Assembly (NCBI RefSeq): GCF_014648855.1
Contig: NZ_BMRX01000001.1
Location: 310,001-374,000, forward strand
DNA length: 64,000 nucleotides
From: Streptomyces parvulus
Lineage (GTDB): Bacteria; Actinomycetota; Actinomycetes; Streptomycetales; Streptomycetaceae
Direction: 5' to 3'
In this document: positions 47,347-55,834 of the stretch, in pieces
Layout of the letters: every line of letters starts with the position of its first letter
How positions within the stretch are numbered: the first letter of the stretch is position 1
Position numbers and translations under genes: made by a program
The notes under the pieces: generated by a model
Database searches by the model: none
What the model saw: the letters and a program-made list of their open reading frames with translations, nothing else
What the model was told of the DNA's origin: nothing

Positions 47347-48191
47347 GCACGGCCACGACCCCCGAGAGCAGGGAACTGACCCCGGTCAGCGCCGACTCCC
47401 TGGCGGCGCTGCTGGTGGCCAAGGAGCGTCCGCCCCGGCCCAGCGCCCTGTCCACGTCGGTGACCTTCGGCTGGCGCGCGATCCTCAAGATCAAGCACGT
47501 GCCGGAGCAGCTCTTCGACGTCACCGCGTTCCCGATCATGAACCTGCTGATGTTCACGTACCTCTTCGGCGGTGCGCTGGCGGGCTCGCCCGGTGACTAC
47601 ATCCAGTTCGTCCTGCCGGGCATCCTCGTGATGTCGGTCGTGATGATCACGATGTACACGGGCATCTCGGTGAACGTCGACATCGAGAAGGGCGTCTTCG
47701 ACCGCTTCCGCTCGCTGCCGATCTGGCGCCCCTCGGCGATGGTCGGCTACCTGCTCGGCGACGCCCTGCGGTACACCATCGCCTCCGTCGTGATGCTGGC
47801 GGTCGGTCTGCTGCTCGGCTACCGGCCCGACGGCGGGTTCGTCGGCGTGGTGGCCGGCATCGCGCTGCTGCTGGTCTTCTCGTTCGCCTTCTCGTGGATC
47901 TGGACCATGTTCGGGCTGATGATGCGCACCGAGAAGTCGGTGATGAGCGTCAGCATGATGGTGATCTTCCCGCTCACCTTCCTGTCCAACGTCTTCGTCG
48001 ACCCGAAGACCATGCCGGGCTGGCTGCAGGCCTTCGTCAACAACAGCCCGATCACCCACCTGGCGTCCGCGGTGCGCGGTCTGATGGCGGGTGAGTGGCC
48101 GGGCGTCGAGATCGCCTGGACGCTGGGCTGGGCGGGCGTGCTGCTGCTGGTCTTCGGCCCGGTCACGATGCGGCTCTACAACCGCAAGTAG
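47343..48191 (+). CDS. ABC-2 type permease (DrrB-like)
   Basis: A 282-residue membrane protein of the ABC-2 family. A cytoplasmic N terminus of about 55 residues is followed by six hydrophobic segments from about 60 to 278. The family motif between segments 2 and 3 reads [26 protein letters not shown], quoted as a landmark in part. It includes the conserved [17 protein letters not shown] before the last segments. It forms the channel of a drug- or lipid-type exporter with the preceding ATPase; the substrate is unknown. Confidence 0.92.
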
Positions 48192-48216
48192 CGGGTCCGC
48201 GATCGCGGAGGCCGCG

Positions 48217-49314
48217 TCAGTCGCGGGGCAGCGGGCGGGCGTCGGGCGCCACCTGGGTGGTCGGCGTCGCCCGCACGATCGTGATCAGCCGGTCCGTCAG
48301 CTCCAGTCCGCCGACGGCCGCGTCGTCGTACCCGAGCACCCGGTGCCCCCGCAGCACGCTCACCACCAGGTCGTCCACCTCGCGCAGCTGCTTGCCCACC
48401 TCGGCCTTTATGACGGGCCGTTCGATGAGGTCGAGCCCGCTGCCCTGGCTGATCAGGTCCTCCATGACCATGCCGGCGGCCGGGCTGAGCACCGAGAGCC
48501 CGAGCAGCCGGCCCGCGGCGCTGGCGCTGGTGATCACCGCGTCGGCGCCGGACTGCTTCAGCAGCGGCGCGTTCTCCTCCTCGCGGACCGCGACCACGAT
48601 CTTCGCGCCCCGGTTGAGCTGCCGGGCCGTCAGCGTCACCAGGACGGCCGTGTCGTCGCGCTGGGTGGCGATGATGATCTGCTTCGCGCGGAACAGCTCG
48701 GCGCGGTTGAGCACGTCGCTGCGCGTCGCATCGCCTATCACGCCCGCGTAGCCGTGCGCCGTCGCCGCCTCGATGGCCTTGCCGCTCGGGTCGACCACCA
48801 CCACCTGCTCCTTGCGCAGCCCGGTCGCGCAGACGGTCTGGATCGCCGACCGCCCCTTGGTGCCGAAGCCGACGACGACGGTGTGATCGCGCAAGGTGGA
48901 CCTCCAGCGGTTCAGGCGCCACTCCTCCCGAGTGCGCTCGGTGAGGGCTTCCAGCGTGGTGCCGACCAGGATGATCAGGAACAGCACGCGCAGCGGTGTG
49001 ATGAGGAAGATGTTGGTCAGCCGGGCGGCGTCGCTGACCGGGGTGATGTCGCCGTACCCCGTGGTGGAGAGGGTGACGGTGGCGTAGTAGAAGGCGTCGA
49101 GGAGATCGATCGAGCCGTCGGAGTTGTCGTTGTAGCCGTCGGCGTCGGCGTAGACGATGAACGCCGTCGCGACCAGCACCACCAGGGCCAGGGAGAGCCG
49201 CTTGGCGACCTGGCGGATCGGGTGCTCGACCAGTTTCCTGGGGAGCTTCACCCGGTGGGTCACGAGGTGCTCGTCCGCCTGGCGGGCGATCGCGTCCTGG
49301 CCCGGAAGTTTCAC
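48217..49314 (-). CDS. Two-TM potassium channel with RCK/TrkA-N domain
   Basis: A 365-residue protein. A hydrophobic segment at about 28-48 is followed by a pore loop with the K+ selectivity filter TTGYGD and a second segment, LRVLFLIILVGTTL. A cytoplasmic TrkA-N/RCK domain starts at VVVGFGTKGRSAI near 125 and binds NAD(H) or nucleotides. A TrkA-C-like region ends the protein. It should gate K+ flux across the membrane. The start is the GTG at 49314-49312, which overlaps the moeA stop (GTGA). Both lie inside a perfect parS site, so ParB bound there would cover the initiation region. Confidence 0.92.
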   Translation of the reverse strand: MKLPGQDAIARQADEHLVTHRVKLPRKLVEHPIRQVAKRLSLALVVLVATAFIVYADADGYNDNSDGSIDLLDAFYYATVTLSTTGYGDITPVSDAARLTNIFLITPLRVLFLIILVGTTLEALTERTREEWRLNRWRSTLRDHTVVVGFGTKGRSAIQTVCATGLRKEQVVVVDPSGKAIEAATAHGYAGVIGDATRSDVLNRAELFRAKQIIIATQRDDTAVLVTLTARQLNRGAKIVVAVREEENAPLLKQSGADAVITSASAAGRLLGLSVLSPAAGMVMEDLISQGSGLDLIERPVIKAEVGKQLREVDDLVVSVLRGHRVLGYDDAAVGGLELTDRLITIVRATPTTQVAPDARPLPRD

Positions 49315-49321
49315 GTGAAAC
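49308..49321. promoter_or_regulatory. parS: parS site (ParB binding) on the moeA stop / K+ channel start
   Basis: GTTTCACGTGAAAC, a perfect copy of the Streptomyces parS consensus and identical to the site at 20548-20561. On the minus strand its central GTGA is both the K+ channel GTG start and the moeA TGA stop. Confidence 0.95.
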
Positions 49322-51089
49322 ACACTCCGATTCCGGCGGTCGCCCAGGGCAGGTCCAGCAGCTCCGCCTCCTGACCCGACCGCGTTCCGCCCGGGGGTAC
49401 GACGGCCAGCGCGTCCGCCGCCGCGATGCCGCGCAGCATGGCCGGGCCGTTGTAGTGCAGCGGCACGGCACCCTCGTCGCGCAGTACGACGGGGACGAGC
49501 CGGGTGTCGTGGGGGTGCCCGTGCACCGCGTCCCGCAGCGGCAGCGCGTACCGCTCGGGTGCCGGGCGGGCGGCGAGCGTGCGCAGCAGCGGCTCGGCGA
49601 GGGTGATCAGGCCGGAGACGGCGGCCAAGGGATTGCCGGGCAGCCCGACGAGGTGCTGGTCGTCCTTGAGGCGGGCCAGCAGCATGGGGTGGCCCGGGCG
49701 CACCTTGACGCCGTCCACGAGCAGCTCGGCGCCGATCCGGCGCAGGATCGGGTGGACGTGGTCGACGGGGCCGGCGGCGGTGCCCCCGGTGGTGACGACC
49801 AGGTCGGCGTCGGAGGTCGTGACGGCGCGTTCCAGTGCCCCGGCGTCGTCGCCGATGCGGCGGACGGTGCGGACCGCGGCGCCCAGCGCCCGCAGCCAGG
49901 GCGGCAGCAGCGGGCCGAGCGCGTCCCGGATCAGGCCGTCGTGCGGGAGGCCCCCGGTGAGCAGTTCGTCGCCGAGGACCAGGACGTCGACGCGGGGGCG
50001 GGGGACGGCGGTGAGGGTGTCGTACCCGGCGGCCGCCGCGAGGCCGAGCACGGGCGGGGTGGCGAGGGTGCCCAGGGGCAGCAGCTGGTCGCCGCCCCGG
50101 CACTCCTGGCCGCGCGGGCGGATGTCCTGGCCGTGGACGACCCCGCGGACGGGGTGGAGCCGGCCCCGGTCGTCGGTGCGGCCGTGCTCGGTGCGCAGGA
50201 CGGCCGTGGTGTCCGGGGGAATGCGGGCGCCGGTGGCGATCCGGGCGGCCTCGCCGTCGGTGAGGGGCGCGGGTTCGGCGTGGCCGGCCAGGAGGCCCTC
50301 GTCGCGCACCGCCCAGGGGCCCGGCCCGGCGACGGCCCAGCCGTCCATCGCGGAGGTGTCGAAGGAGGGCAGGTCGGTGAGGGCGGTCAGGGGAGCGGCC
50401 AGGGTGAGCCCGAGGGCCCCGTCGAGCGGCACGGAGACCGGCTCGCGGCGGGCGGCACGGGCGGCGGAGCGGGCCGCCCGCTCGGCGACGGCGCGCGCGT
50501 CGGGCCAGGGCGTCGCGCGGTGGTGGGCGCCAGGGGAGGAGCTGAGGGCGCCGGGGGAGGAGCTGGGGGCGCCGGGGGAGGAGCCGGGGGCGCCCCGGGA
50601 GGTGCCGGATCCGCGGTGAGCGGGGTCGGACCCGCGGTGGGAGGGTCCGGATTCGGCGCGGGAAGGACCGGCGGCGTTGCCGTGCGAGGGCCCGCCGGGG
50701 CCGCCACGGGAGGGGCCGGGGCCGTCGTGCGCGGGGCCCGCGTCGCCATGGGAGGGGCCGGGATCGCCGTACGAAGACCCGGGACCGCCGTGCGAAGGCC
50801 CGGGGTCGCCGTGCGAGGGCCCGGAACCGCCCTGCGAAGGCCCGGAACCGCCCTGCGAAGGCCCGGGGTCGCCGTGCGAAGGCCCGGAACCGCCCTGCGA
50901 AGGCCCGGAACCGCCCTGCGAAGGCCCGGGGTCGCCGTGCGAAGGCCCGGGGTCGCCGTGCGAGGGCCCGGGACCGCCATGGGAGGGCCCAGGGTCCTCC
51001 TGCGGTCGGCGGGGGCTCTCCTTCAGGAGGGCCAGCGCCTCCTCGACGCCGAGGTCCTCGTCGTCGGCCCGGGTGCCGGGGGAGACCAT
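49311..51089 (-). CDS. moeA: Molybdopterin molybdenumtransferase MoeA with repeat-rich N-terminal extension
   Basis: A 592-residue protein; MoeA is usually about 400. After MVSPG and an acidic helix (VEEALALLKE), residues 34-131 are fourteen heptads of the type GPS(H/Q)G(D/G)(P/S). A second Ser/Pro/Gly tract (SSSPGAPSSSPGA) extends to about 190. The catalytic region then shows FDTSAMDGWAV, VTTGG near the MPT-binding fold, and GLPGNPLAAVSGL. It inserts molybdenum into adenylated molybdopterin in the cytoplasm. ATG 51089 overlaps the mobA stop (TGATG). Whether the extension is made into protein depends on this start; no later start has a good ribosome binding site. Confidence 0.88.
   Translation of the reverse strand: MVSPGTRADDEDLGVEEALALLKESPRRPQEDPGPSHGGPGPSHGDPGPSHGDPGPSQGGSGPSQGGSGPSHGDPGPSQGGSGPSQGGSGPSHGDPGPSHGGPGSSYGDPGPSHGDAGPAHDGPGPSRGGPGGPSHGNAAGPSRAESGPSHRGSDPAHRGSGTSRGAPGSSPGAPSSSPGALSSSPGAHHRATPWPDARAVAERAARSAARAARREPVSVPLDGALGLTLAAPLTALTDLPSFDTSAMDGWAVAGPGPWAVRDEGLLAGHAEPAPLTDGEAARIATGARIPPDTTAVLRTEHGRTDDRGRLHPVRGVVHGQDIRPRGQECRGGDQLLPLGTLATPPVLGLAAAAGYDTLTAVPRPRVDVLVLGDELLTGGLPHDGLIRDALGPLLPPWLRALGAAVRTVRRIGDDAGALERAVTTSDADLVVTTGGTAAGPVDHVHPILRRIGAELLVDGVKVRPGHPMLLARLKDDQHLVGLPGNPLAAVSGLITLAEPLLRTLAARPAPERYALPLRDAVHGHPHDTRLVPVVLRDEGAVPLHYNGPAMLRGIAAADALAVVPPGGTRSGQEAELLDLPWATAGIGVCFT
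50697..50990 (-). repeat. 21-bp tandem repeats (about 14 copies) in moeA
   Basis: Codons 34-131 of moeA are about fourteen 21-bp units encoding the heptad GPSHGDP and variants (GPSQGGS, GSSYGDP). Several units are near-identical, implying recent expansion. The unit preserves the reading frame. Confidence 0.9.
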
Positions 51090-51991
51090 CAGGCCTCCGG
51101 ACGGGCGTCGGTGGCCTCTTCCGCCCACCGCCGGGCGAGGGCCGCGGCCTTGCGGGTGGCCTCGGCGACCGCCTCGGGGTCTCCCCCGGCCCGCCCGGCG
51201 GCGTAGCCGACGAGGAAGGTGGTCAGCGGCGCGGCCGGCCTGGCCACTCCGTGGGCGGCGTCGCGCGCGAGGTCGAGCAGGAGGTGGGTGTCGACGTCGA
51301 GGTCGATGCCCAGCTCGTCCTTGGCTGCGGAGATCCATTCATCCAACACGTGACCATGCTCCCTGATGCGTGCCCTTGCGGTGGCGATGTCGTCCCAGGT
51401 GTCGCAGTCGAAGGAGGCCACGGCGTCGGGGACCCGCGCGAGCCGGAGAGCGCCGGTGAGGCGGCGCAGGGGCATCCCCGCGAGAGCCGCCTGTTGGCCC
51501 TTCTCCCCGGCGAGCGCGGCCAGTTCGCGGCGTACGGCGGCGGTGCGGTAGGCGGCGACCAGGGGCTGGTCCCGGCCGTCCGCGTCGGTGAGCAGCACGC
51601 CGTCCGCGTCGCTCGCGGCGAGCACCGACAGCAGCCGCGCGACGGTCGGTCCGCCGAGGAACGGCAGGTCGGCGGAGAGCACCACGACGAACTCGGCCTC
51701 GGTGAGCCGCAGTCCGGCGGCGAGGGCGGCCAGTGGTCCGCCCCCGGGCGGGTCCTCGCGGGCCCAGACGACCGGGCGGACGGTGGGCCGGGGAGCGGCG
51801 ACGACGACGGTGGCCCGCGCCCCGGCGCAGGCCGCGAGGACCCGGTCGAGAAGCGCGCGCCCGCCGACGCGCAGGCCGGGCTTGTCGGCGCCGCCGAGCC
51901 GCCGGGCGGCCCCGCCCGCGAGCACGACGGCGTCGTACCCGGCGGGGCCGGGGCCCGCGCCGGGCTCACCGGAGGGCTCGTAGGCGGTCAC
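51089..51991 (-). CDS. mobA: Molybdenum cofactor guanylyltransferase-like protein (MobA + DUF6457)
   Basis: A 300-residue protein. Residues about 22-210 form a nucleotidyltransferase fold with the signature VVLAGGAARRLGGADKP and LSADLPFLGG, which matches MobA/IspD-like guanylyltransferases. Residues about 215-295 are a helical DUF6457 domain (LDEWISAAKDELGID, then PLTTFLVGYAAG), found fused to actinobacterial MobA. It attaches GMP to molybdopterin to make the dinucleotide cofactor. GTG 51991 follows GGGGG. Translationally coupled to moeA. Confidence 0.88.
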   Translation of the reverse strand: MTAYEPSGEPGAGPGPAGYDAVVLAGGAARRLGGADKPGLRVGGRALLDRVLAACAGARATVVVAAPRPTVRPVVWAREDPPGGGPLAALAAGLRLTEAEFVVVLSADLPFLGGPTVARLLSVLAASDADGVLLTDADGRDQPLVAAYRTAAVRRELAALAGEKGQQAALAGMPLRRLTGALRLARVPDAVASFDCDTWDDIATARARIREHGHVLDEWISAAKDELGIDLDVDTHLLLDLARDAAHGVARPAAPLTTFLVGYAAGRAGGDPEAVAEATRKAAALARRWAEEATDARPEA

Positions 51992-52026
51992 CCCCCGAGT
52001 ATGGGGCCCTGCGCGATCACAGGGAA

Positions 52027-52065
52027 TGCGGGGGAGACCGCGCAATCAGCGCGTCCTCCCCCGCA
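52027..52065 (-). terminator. Terminator after second bkd operon
   Basis: TGCGGGGGAG (52027-52036) pairs with CTCCCCCGCA (52056-52065). An inner GCGC/GCGC extends the stem. It separates bkdC (stop 52072) from mobA downstream on the same strand. Confidence 0.8.
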
Positions 52066-52071
52066 CGTCCG

Positions 52072-53481
52072 TCACAGGGTGCGCAGCAGCACCGCCGGCT
52101 GCTCCACGCAGTCCGCCACGTAGCGCAGGAAACCGCCCGCCGTGCCGCCGTCGCACACCCGGTGGTCGAAGGTGAGGGACAGCTGGACCACCTGACGCAC
52201 CGCCAGCTCCCCCTCGTGCACCCACGGCTTGGGGACGATGCGGCCGACGCCGAGCATCGCCGCCTCGGGGTGGTTGATGATCGGCGTGGAGCCGTCGACG
52301 CCGAAGACGCCGTAGTTGTTCAGGGTGAAGGTGCCGCCGGTCAGTTCACCGGGCGTCAGCCTGCCCGCGCGGGCCGCCTCGGTCAGCCGGGCGAACTCGG
52401 CGGTGAGCCCCTCGGCGTCCCGCGCGTGCGCGTCCCGGACGACCGGCACGACCAGCCCCCGGTCCGTCTGGGCGGCGAAGCCCAGGTGCACGTGGTCGAG
52501 CTGGACGACCTCCCGGGCCTCCGTGTCCACCGTGGAGTTCAGCTCCGGGAAGCGGGCCAGGGCGGCCGCGCAGATCCGGGCCAGCAGGGCGACGAGGGAG
52601 ATCTTCGGTCCGCCCGCCGCGTTCATCGCGGTGCGCGCCCGCATCAGCTCGGTCGCGTCGGCGTCCACCCAGCAGGTCGCGTCGGGGATCTCGCGCCGGC
52701 TGCGGGAGAGCTTGTCGGCGACGGCGCCGCGCACGCCCTTGAGCGGGGTGCGGATGCCGCCCGGCCGGGGCGCGGAGGACACCGGCGCCGCGGCGCCTGG
52801 CATCCGGGCCGCCACCCCGTCCTGGGCCGCCGTACGGCCGCCCCGGGCGGTGGCCGCCCGCAGCGCGTACTCCACGTCCGCCCGCAGGATCAGTCCGTCG
52901 GGTCCCGAGCCGGTCAGTTCGCGCAGGTCCAGGTCGTTCTGCCGGGCCAGCCTGCGGACCAGCGGGGAGATGACGGGGACCGGTCCCTCCGGTTCGGCGG
53001 CGCGCACGGCCCGCCCGTTCGCCGGCGCGCCGCCGACGGCGGCGGGCCCCGGCCGCACCGGACGCACCCTGCGCCGCCGCGCGGGCGCCTCGGAGGTGCC
53101 GTAGCCGACCAGGACGTTGCCGGAGCCCTCGGACCGGGGCTCCGCGGCCCCGCCGTCCCGGGCCGCGGGCTCCCCCGCACCGGTCTGCTCGGCGGTGCCG
53201 TCCGCCCCGGAGTCCCGCTCCGGCCCGGCGGCCCCCTCGCCCACCGCGACCGTCAGCAGGGGCGCGCCGACGGGCAGCTCCGCGCCCTCCTCGCCGAAGC
53301 GGGCGGTGACCACGCCGCCGTACGGGCAGGGGACCTCGACCATCGCCTTGGCCGTCTCGACCTCGACGACCGGCTGGTCGACGGCGACCACCTCGCCGAC
53401 CTCGACCAGCCAGCGCACGATCTCCGCCTCGGTGAGCCCCTCACCGAGGTCCGGGAGCTTGAACTCCAGCACCTGTGCCAT
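52072..53481 (-). CDS. bkdC: Branched-chain alpha-keto acid dehydrogenase E2, cluster 2
   Basis: A 469-residue protein. The N-terminal lipoyl domain starts MAQVLEFKLPDLGEGLTEAE and carries the lipoyl Lys in VETAKAMVEVP. The E1/E3-binding domain is near 165-200 (VRRLARQNDLDLRELTGSGPDG). The acyltransferase core has the catalytic TFDHRVCDGG near the end, where the usual His and Asp are retained but a Cys precedes the Asp. It makes branched acyl-CoA. The stop of E1beta overlaps its ATG (TGATG). Only about half of its residues match the cluster 1 E2 by eye, so the two operons are old paralogues. Confidence 0.92.
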   Translation of the reverse strand: MAQVLEFKLPDLGEGLTEAEIVRWLVEVGEVVAVDQPVVEVETAKAMVEVPCPYGGVVTARFGEEGAELPVGAPLLTVAVGEGAAGPERDSGADGTAEQTGAGEPAARDGGAAEPRSEGSGNVLVGYGTSEAPARRRRVRPVRPGPAAVGGAPANGRAVRAAEPEGPVPVISPLVRRLARQNDLDLRELTGSGPDGLILRADVEYALRAATARGGRTAAQDGVAARMPGAAAPVSSAPRPGGIRTPLKGVRGAVADKLSRSRREIPDATCWVDADATELMRARTAMNAAGGPKISLVALLARICAAALARFPELNSTVDTEAREVVQLDHVHLGFAAQTDRGLVVPVVRDAHARDAEGLTAEFARLTEAARAGRLTPGELTGGTFTLNNYGVFGVDGSTPIINHPEAAMLGVGRIVPKPWVHEGELAVRQVVQLSLTFDHRVCDGGTAGGFLRYVADCVEQPAVLLRTL

Positions 53482-54485
53482 CAGCTTTCGGCCTCCCACT
53501 GAAGACGCCCCACGGCGTCCAGGATCCGGTCCACACCGGGCAGGTGGTGGCGCTCCAGCATCGGCGGCGGGTACGGGATGTCGAACCCGGCCACACGCAG
53601 CACCGGCGCCTCCAGGTGGTGGAAGCAGCGCTCCGTGACCCGGGCCGCGATCTCCCCGCCCGGGCCCCCGAAGGAGCCCGACTCGTGGACGACGACCGCG
53701 CGTCCCGTCCGCCGCACCGAAGCGCACACCGTCTCGTCGTCGAACGGCACCAGGGAGCGCAGATCGACGACTTCGAGGTCCCAGCCCTCGGCCCGGGCCG
53801 CCTCGGCCGCCTCCATGCAGACGGCCAGCGACGGCCCGTACGTGATGAGTGTGGCGCTCCGGCCGGAACGCCGCACCACCGCGCGGCCCACCGGTTCAAC
53901 GGGTGCGGGCTCCTCGGGGTTCCAGGCGTCCTTCGACCAGTACAGGCGCTTGGGTTCGAGGAAGACCACCGGGTCGTCCGAGGCGATGGACGCGCGCAGC
54001 AGCCCGTACGCGTCGGCGACGGTCGCGGGCGTGACGACATGGAGCCCCGGAGTCGCCATGTAGTACGCCTCCGACGAGTCGCTGTGGTGCTCGACGCCGC
54101 CGATGCCGCCGCCGTAGGGGACGCGGATGGTCAGCGGCAGGGGCATCCTGCCGCGCGTGCGGTTGCGCATCTTGGTGACGTGGCTGACGACCTGCTCGAA
54201 CGCCGGGTAGGCGAAGGCGTCGAACTGCATCTCCACGACCGGGCGCAGCCCGTACATCGCCATGCCGACGGCGGTGCCGAGGATGCCGGCCTCGGCGAGC
54301 GGGGTGTCCGTGCAGCGGTCCTCGCCGAACTCCTTCGCGAGGCCGTCGGTGACGCGGAAGACGCCGCCGAGGGCGCCCACGTCCTCGCCGAGGACGTGCA
54401 CGGCCGGGTCGGCGGCCATGGCGTCGCGCAGTGCCCGGGTGAGGGCCTGTGCCATGGTGGCCGGCTTGGCGGCGACGGTGGTCAT
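53481..54485 (-). CDS. bkdB: Branched-chain alpha-keto acid dehydrogenase E1 beta, cluster 2
   Basis: A 334-residue beta subunit. It has LGEDVGALGGVFRVTDGL, DTPLAEAGILGTAVG, RVPYGGGIGGVEHHSDS, and VVVHESGSFGGPGGEIAAR. It pairs with the preceding E1alpha in the thiamine-diphosphate decarboxylase. ATG 54485 overlaps the E1alpha stop by 4 bp (ATGA), and its own stop overlaps the E2 start, so the operon is tightly coupled. Open frame extends upstream of 54485 but that part is antisense-like in composition and lies inside E1alpha. Confidence 0.93.
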   Translation of the reverse strand: MTTVAAKPATMAQALTRALRDAMAADPAVHVLGEDVGALGGVFRVTDGLAKEFGEDRCTDTPLAEAGILGTAVGMAMYGLRPVVEMQFDAFAYPAFEQVVSHVTKMRNRTRGRMPLPLTIRVPYGGGIGGVEHHSDSSEAYYMATPGLHVVTPATVADAYGLLRASIASDDPVVFLEPKRLYWSKDAWNPEEPAPVEPVGRAVVRRSGRSATLITYGPSLAVCMEAAEAARAEGWDLEVVDLRSLVPFDDETVCASVRRTGRAVVVHESGSFGGPGGEIAARVTERCFHHLEAPVLRVAGFDIPYPPPMLERHHLPGVDRILDAVGRLQWEAES

Positions 54486-55660
54486 CGGCGGGTCCCTTCC
54501 GGGCCGGTGCCGGTACCCGGCTCGTTTCCGGACTCCGCCTCGGCGGCGGCCTCCAGCTCCGCGCGCAGCAGCGCCCGCTGCTCGCGCAGGTGCGGGGTGG
54601 GCTCGGCGTAGACGTGGGCGAACAGGTCCATCGGGTCCAGCTCCGGGTCCCGGTTCATACGGGCGCGCAGGTCCGCGGCCATGGCCTCGGCGTCCTCGCG
54701 GACGGCCCGGGCGGCGTCCTCGCCGAGCAGACCCCGGTCGGTCAGCTCCCGCTCCAGCAGGTCGATCGGATCGTGCCGGCGCCAGGTCTCGACCTCGGCG
54801 TCGCCCCGGTAGCGCGTGGCGTCGTCGGCGTTGGTGTGCGCCTCCACGCGGTACGTCACCGCCTCCACCAGCGTGGGACCGCCGCCCCCGCGCGCGCGGC
54901 GCACGGCGTCGGAGAGGACCTCGTGCACGGCCACCGCGTCGTTGCCGTCGACCAGGCGGCCCGGCATCCCGTAGCCGACGGCCTTGTGGGCCAGCGACGG
55001 GGCGGCGGTCTGCTTGGCGAGCGGCACGGAGATCGCGAAGCCGTTGTTCTGCACCAGGAAGACCACGGGCGCCTGCCAGACGGCCGCGAAGTTCAGCGCC
55101 TCGTGGAAGTCGCCCTCGCTGGTGCCGCCGTCGCCGACCATGGCGAGCGCGACCACGTCGTCGCCCTTGAGCCGGGCGGCGTGCGCGAGGCCCACGGCGT
55201 GCGGCAGCTGGGTGGCCAGCGGTGTCGACAGGGGGGCGACCCGGTGCTCGTAGGGGTCGTACCCGGTGTGCCAGTCGCCGCGCAGCAGGGTGAGGGCCTC
55301 GACGGGGTCGACGCCGCGGGCGACGACGGCCAGCGTGTCCCGGTAGCTGGGGAAGAGCCAGTCCCGCTCCTCGAGGGCCAGCGCGGCGGCGATCTCGCAC
55401 GCCTCCTGGCCGGTGCTGGAGGGGTAGACGGCCAGCCGGCCCTGCTTGGTCAGCGCCGTCGCCTGCGTGTTGTACCGCCGCCCGCGGACCAGCCGGGCGT
55501 GCAGCGTGCGCAGCAGCTCGGGGTCGGCGTGCGCGGCGGCCTCCGTGCCGAGCACGCGGTACGGCTCGGCGTCGGGCAGCAGCGGCGCGGGGTCGGTACG
55601 GGGCTGCCAGGCGGGCGGCGGTGTGGGCCGGTACGCGCCCCGCTGCTCCATGACCGTCAT
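54482..55660 (-). CDS. bkdA: Branched-chain alpha-keto acid dehydrogenase E1 alpha, cluster 2
   Basis: A 392-residue alpha subunit. The thiamine-diphosphate site reads MVGDGGTSEGDFHEALNFA---NN, and the phosphorylation-loop equivalent reads YRVEAHTNADDATRYR. ATG 55660 is fixed by a full GGAGGT Shine-Dalgarno six bases upstream. The N-terminal extension is short, unlike that of the cluster 1 paralogue. Divergent from bkdR. The promoter region carries a TetR-type dyad at 55720-55733, 60 bp before the start. Confidence 0.93.
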   Translation of the reverse strand: MTVMEQRGAYRPTPPPAWQPRTDPAPLLPDAEPYRVLGTEAAAHADPELLRTLHARLVRGRRYNTQATALTKQGRLAVYPSSTGQEACEIAAALALEERDWLFPSYRDTLAVVARGVDPVEALTLLRGDWHTGYDPYEHRVAPLSTPLATQLPHAVGLAHAARLKGDDVVALAMVGDGGTSEGDFHEALNFAAVWQAPVVFLVQNNGFAISVPLAKQTAAPSLAHKAVGYGMPGRLVDGNDAVAVHEVLSDAVRRARGGGGPTLVEAVTYRVEAHTNADDATRYRGDAEVETWRRHDPIDLLERELTDRGLLGEDAARAVREDAEAMAADLRARMNRDPELDPMDLFAHVYAEPTPHLREQRALLRAELEAAAEAESGNEPGTGTGPEGTRR

Positions 55661-55719
55661 GACGGCACCTCCTCGTGGGAGCGGCTCTCGGCTCGCCACG
55701 GGTGTGACGGGCCTCACCT

Positions 55720-55733
55720 ACCGATTGTTCGGT
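55720..55733. promoter_or_regulatory. TetR-type operator in second bkd promoter
   Basis: ACCGATTGTTCGGT differs by one base from the dyad ACCGATCGTTCGGT at 58584-58597, in the promoter of the operon that encodes the TetR regulator. The distance to the nearest minus-strand start is 60 bp here and 57 bp there. Probably bound by the same protein. Confidence 0.7.
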
Positions 55734-55762
55734 CGCCGGCACATTTTGGCTACAGGCGGCCC

Positions 55763-55794
55763 CAGGCTGTGGACAAACGGTTCTCCACAGCCTG
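55763..55794. promoter_or_regulatory. Inverted repeat with two DnaA-box-like words, bkdA-bkdR intergenic region
   Basis: CAGGCTGTGGA (55763-55773) and TCCACAGCCTG (55784-55794) form a perfect 11-bp inverted repeat with a 10-bp spacer. It contains TTGTCCACA on the minus strand (55768-55776) and TTCTCCACA on the plus strand (55781-55789). Both fit the Streptomyces DnaA-box consensus (T/C)(T/C)(G/A/C)TCCACA. It could instead be the BkdR operator. Confidence 0.65.
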
Positions 55795-55834
55795 TGATGG
55801 ACGCAGGACGTCCATGGCAGGGAGGCGCGGGCAG

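Noticed and set aside
48197-48208. Palindrome CCGCGATCGCGG after the ABC permease gene
   Set aside because: It is a perfect 12-mer but made of common GC-rich words between convergent genes. Without a longer stem it is not a convincing terminator or operator.
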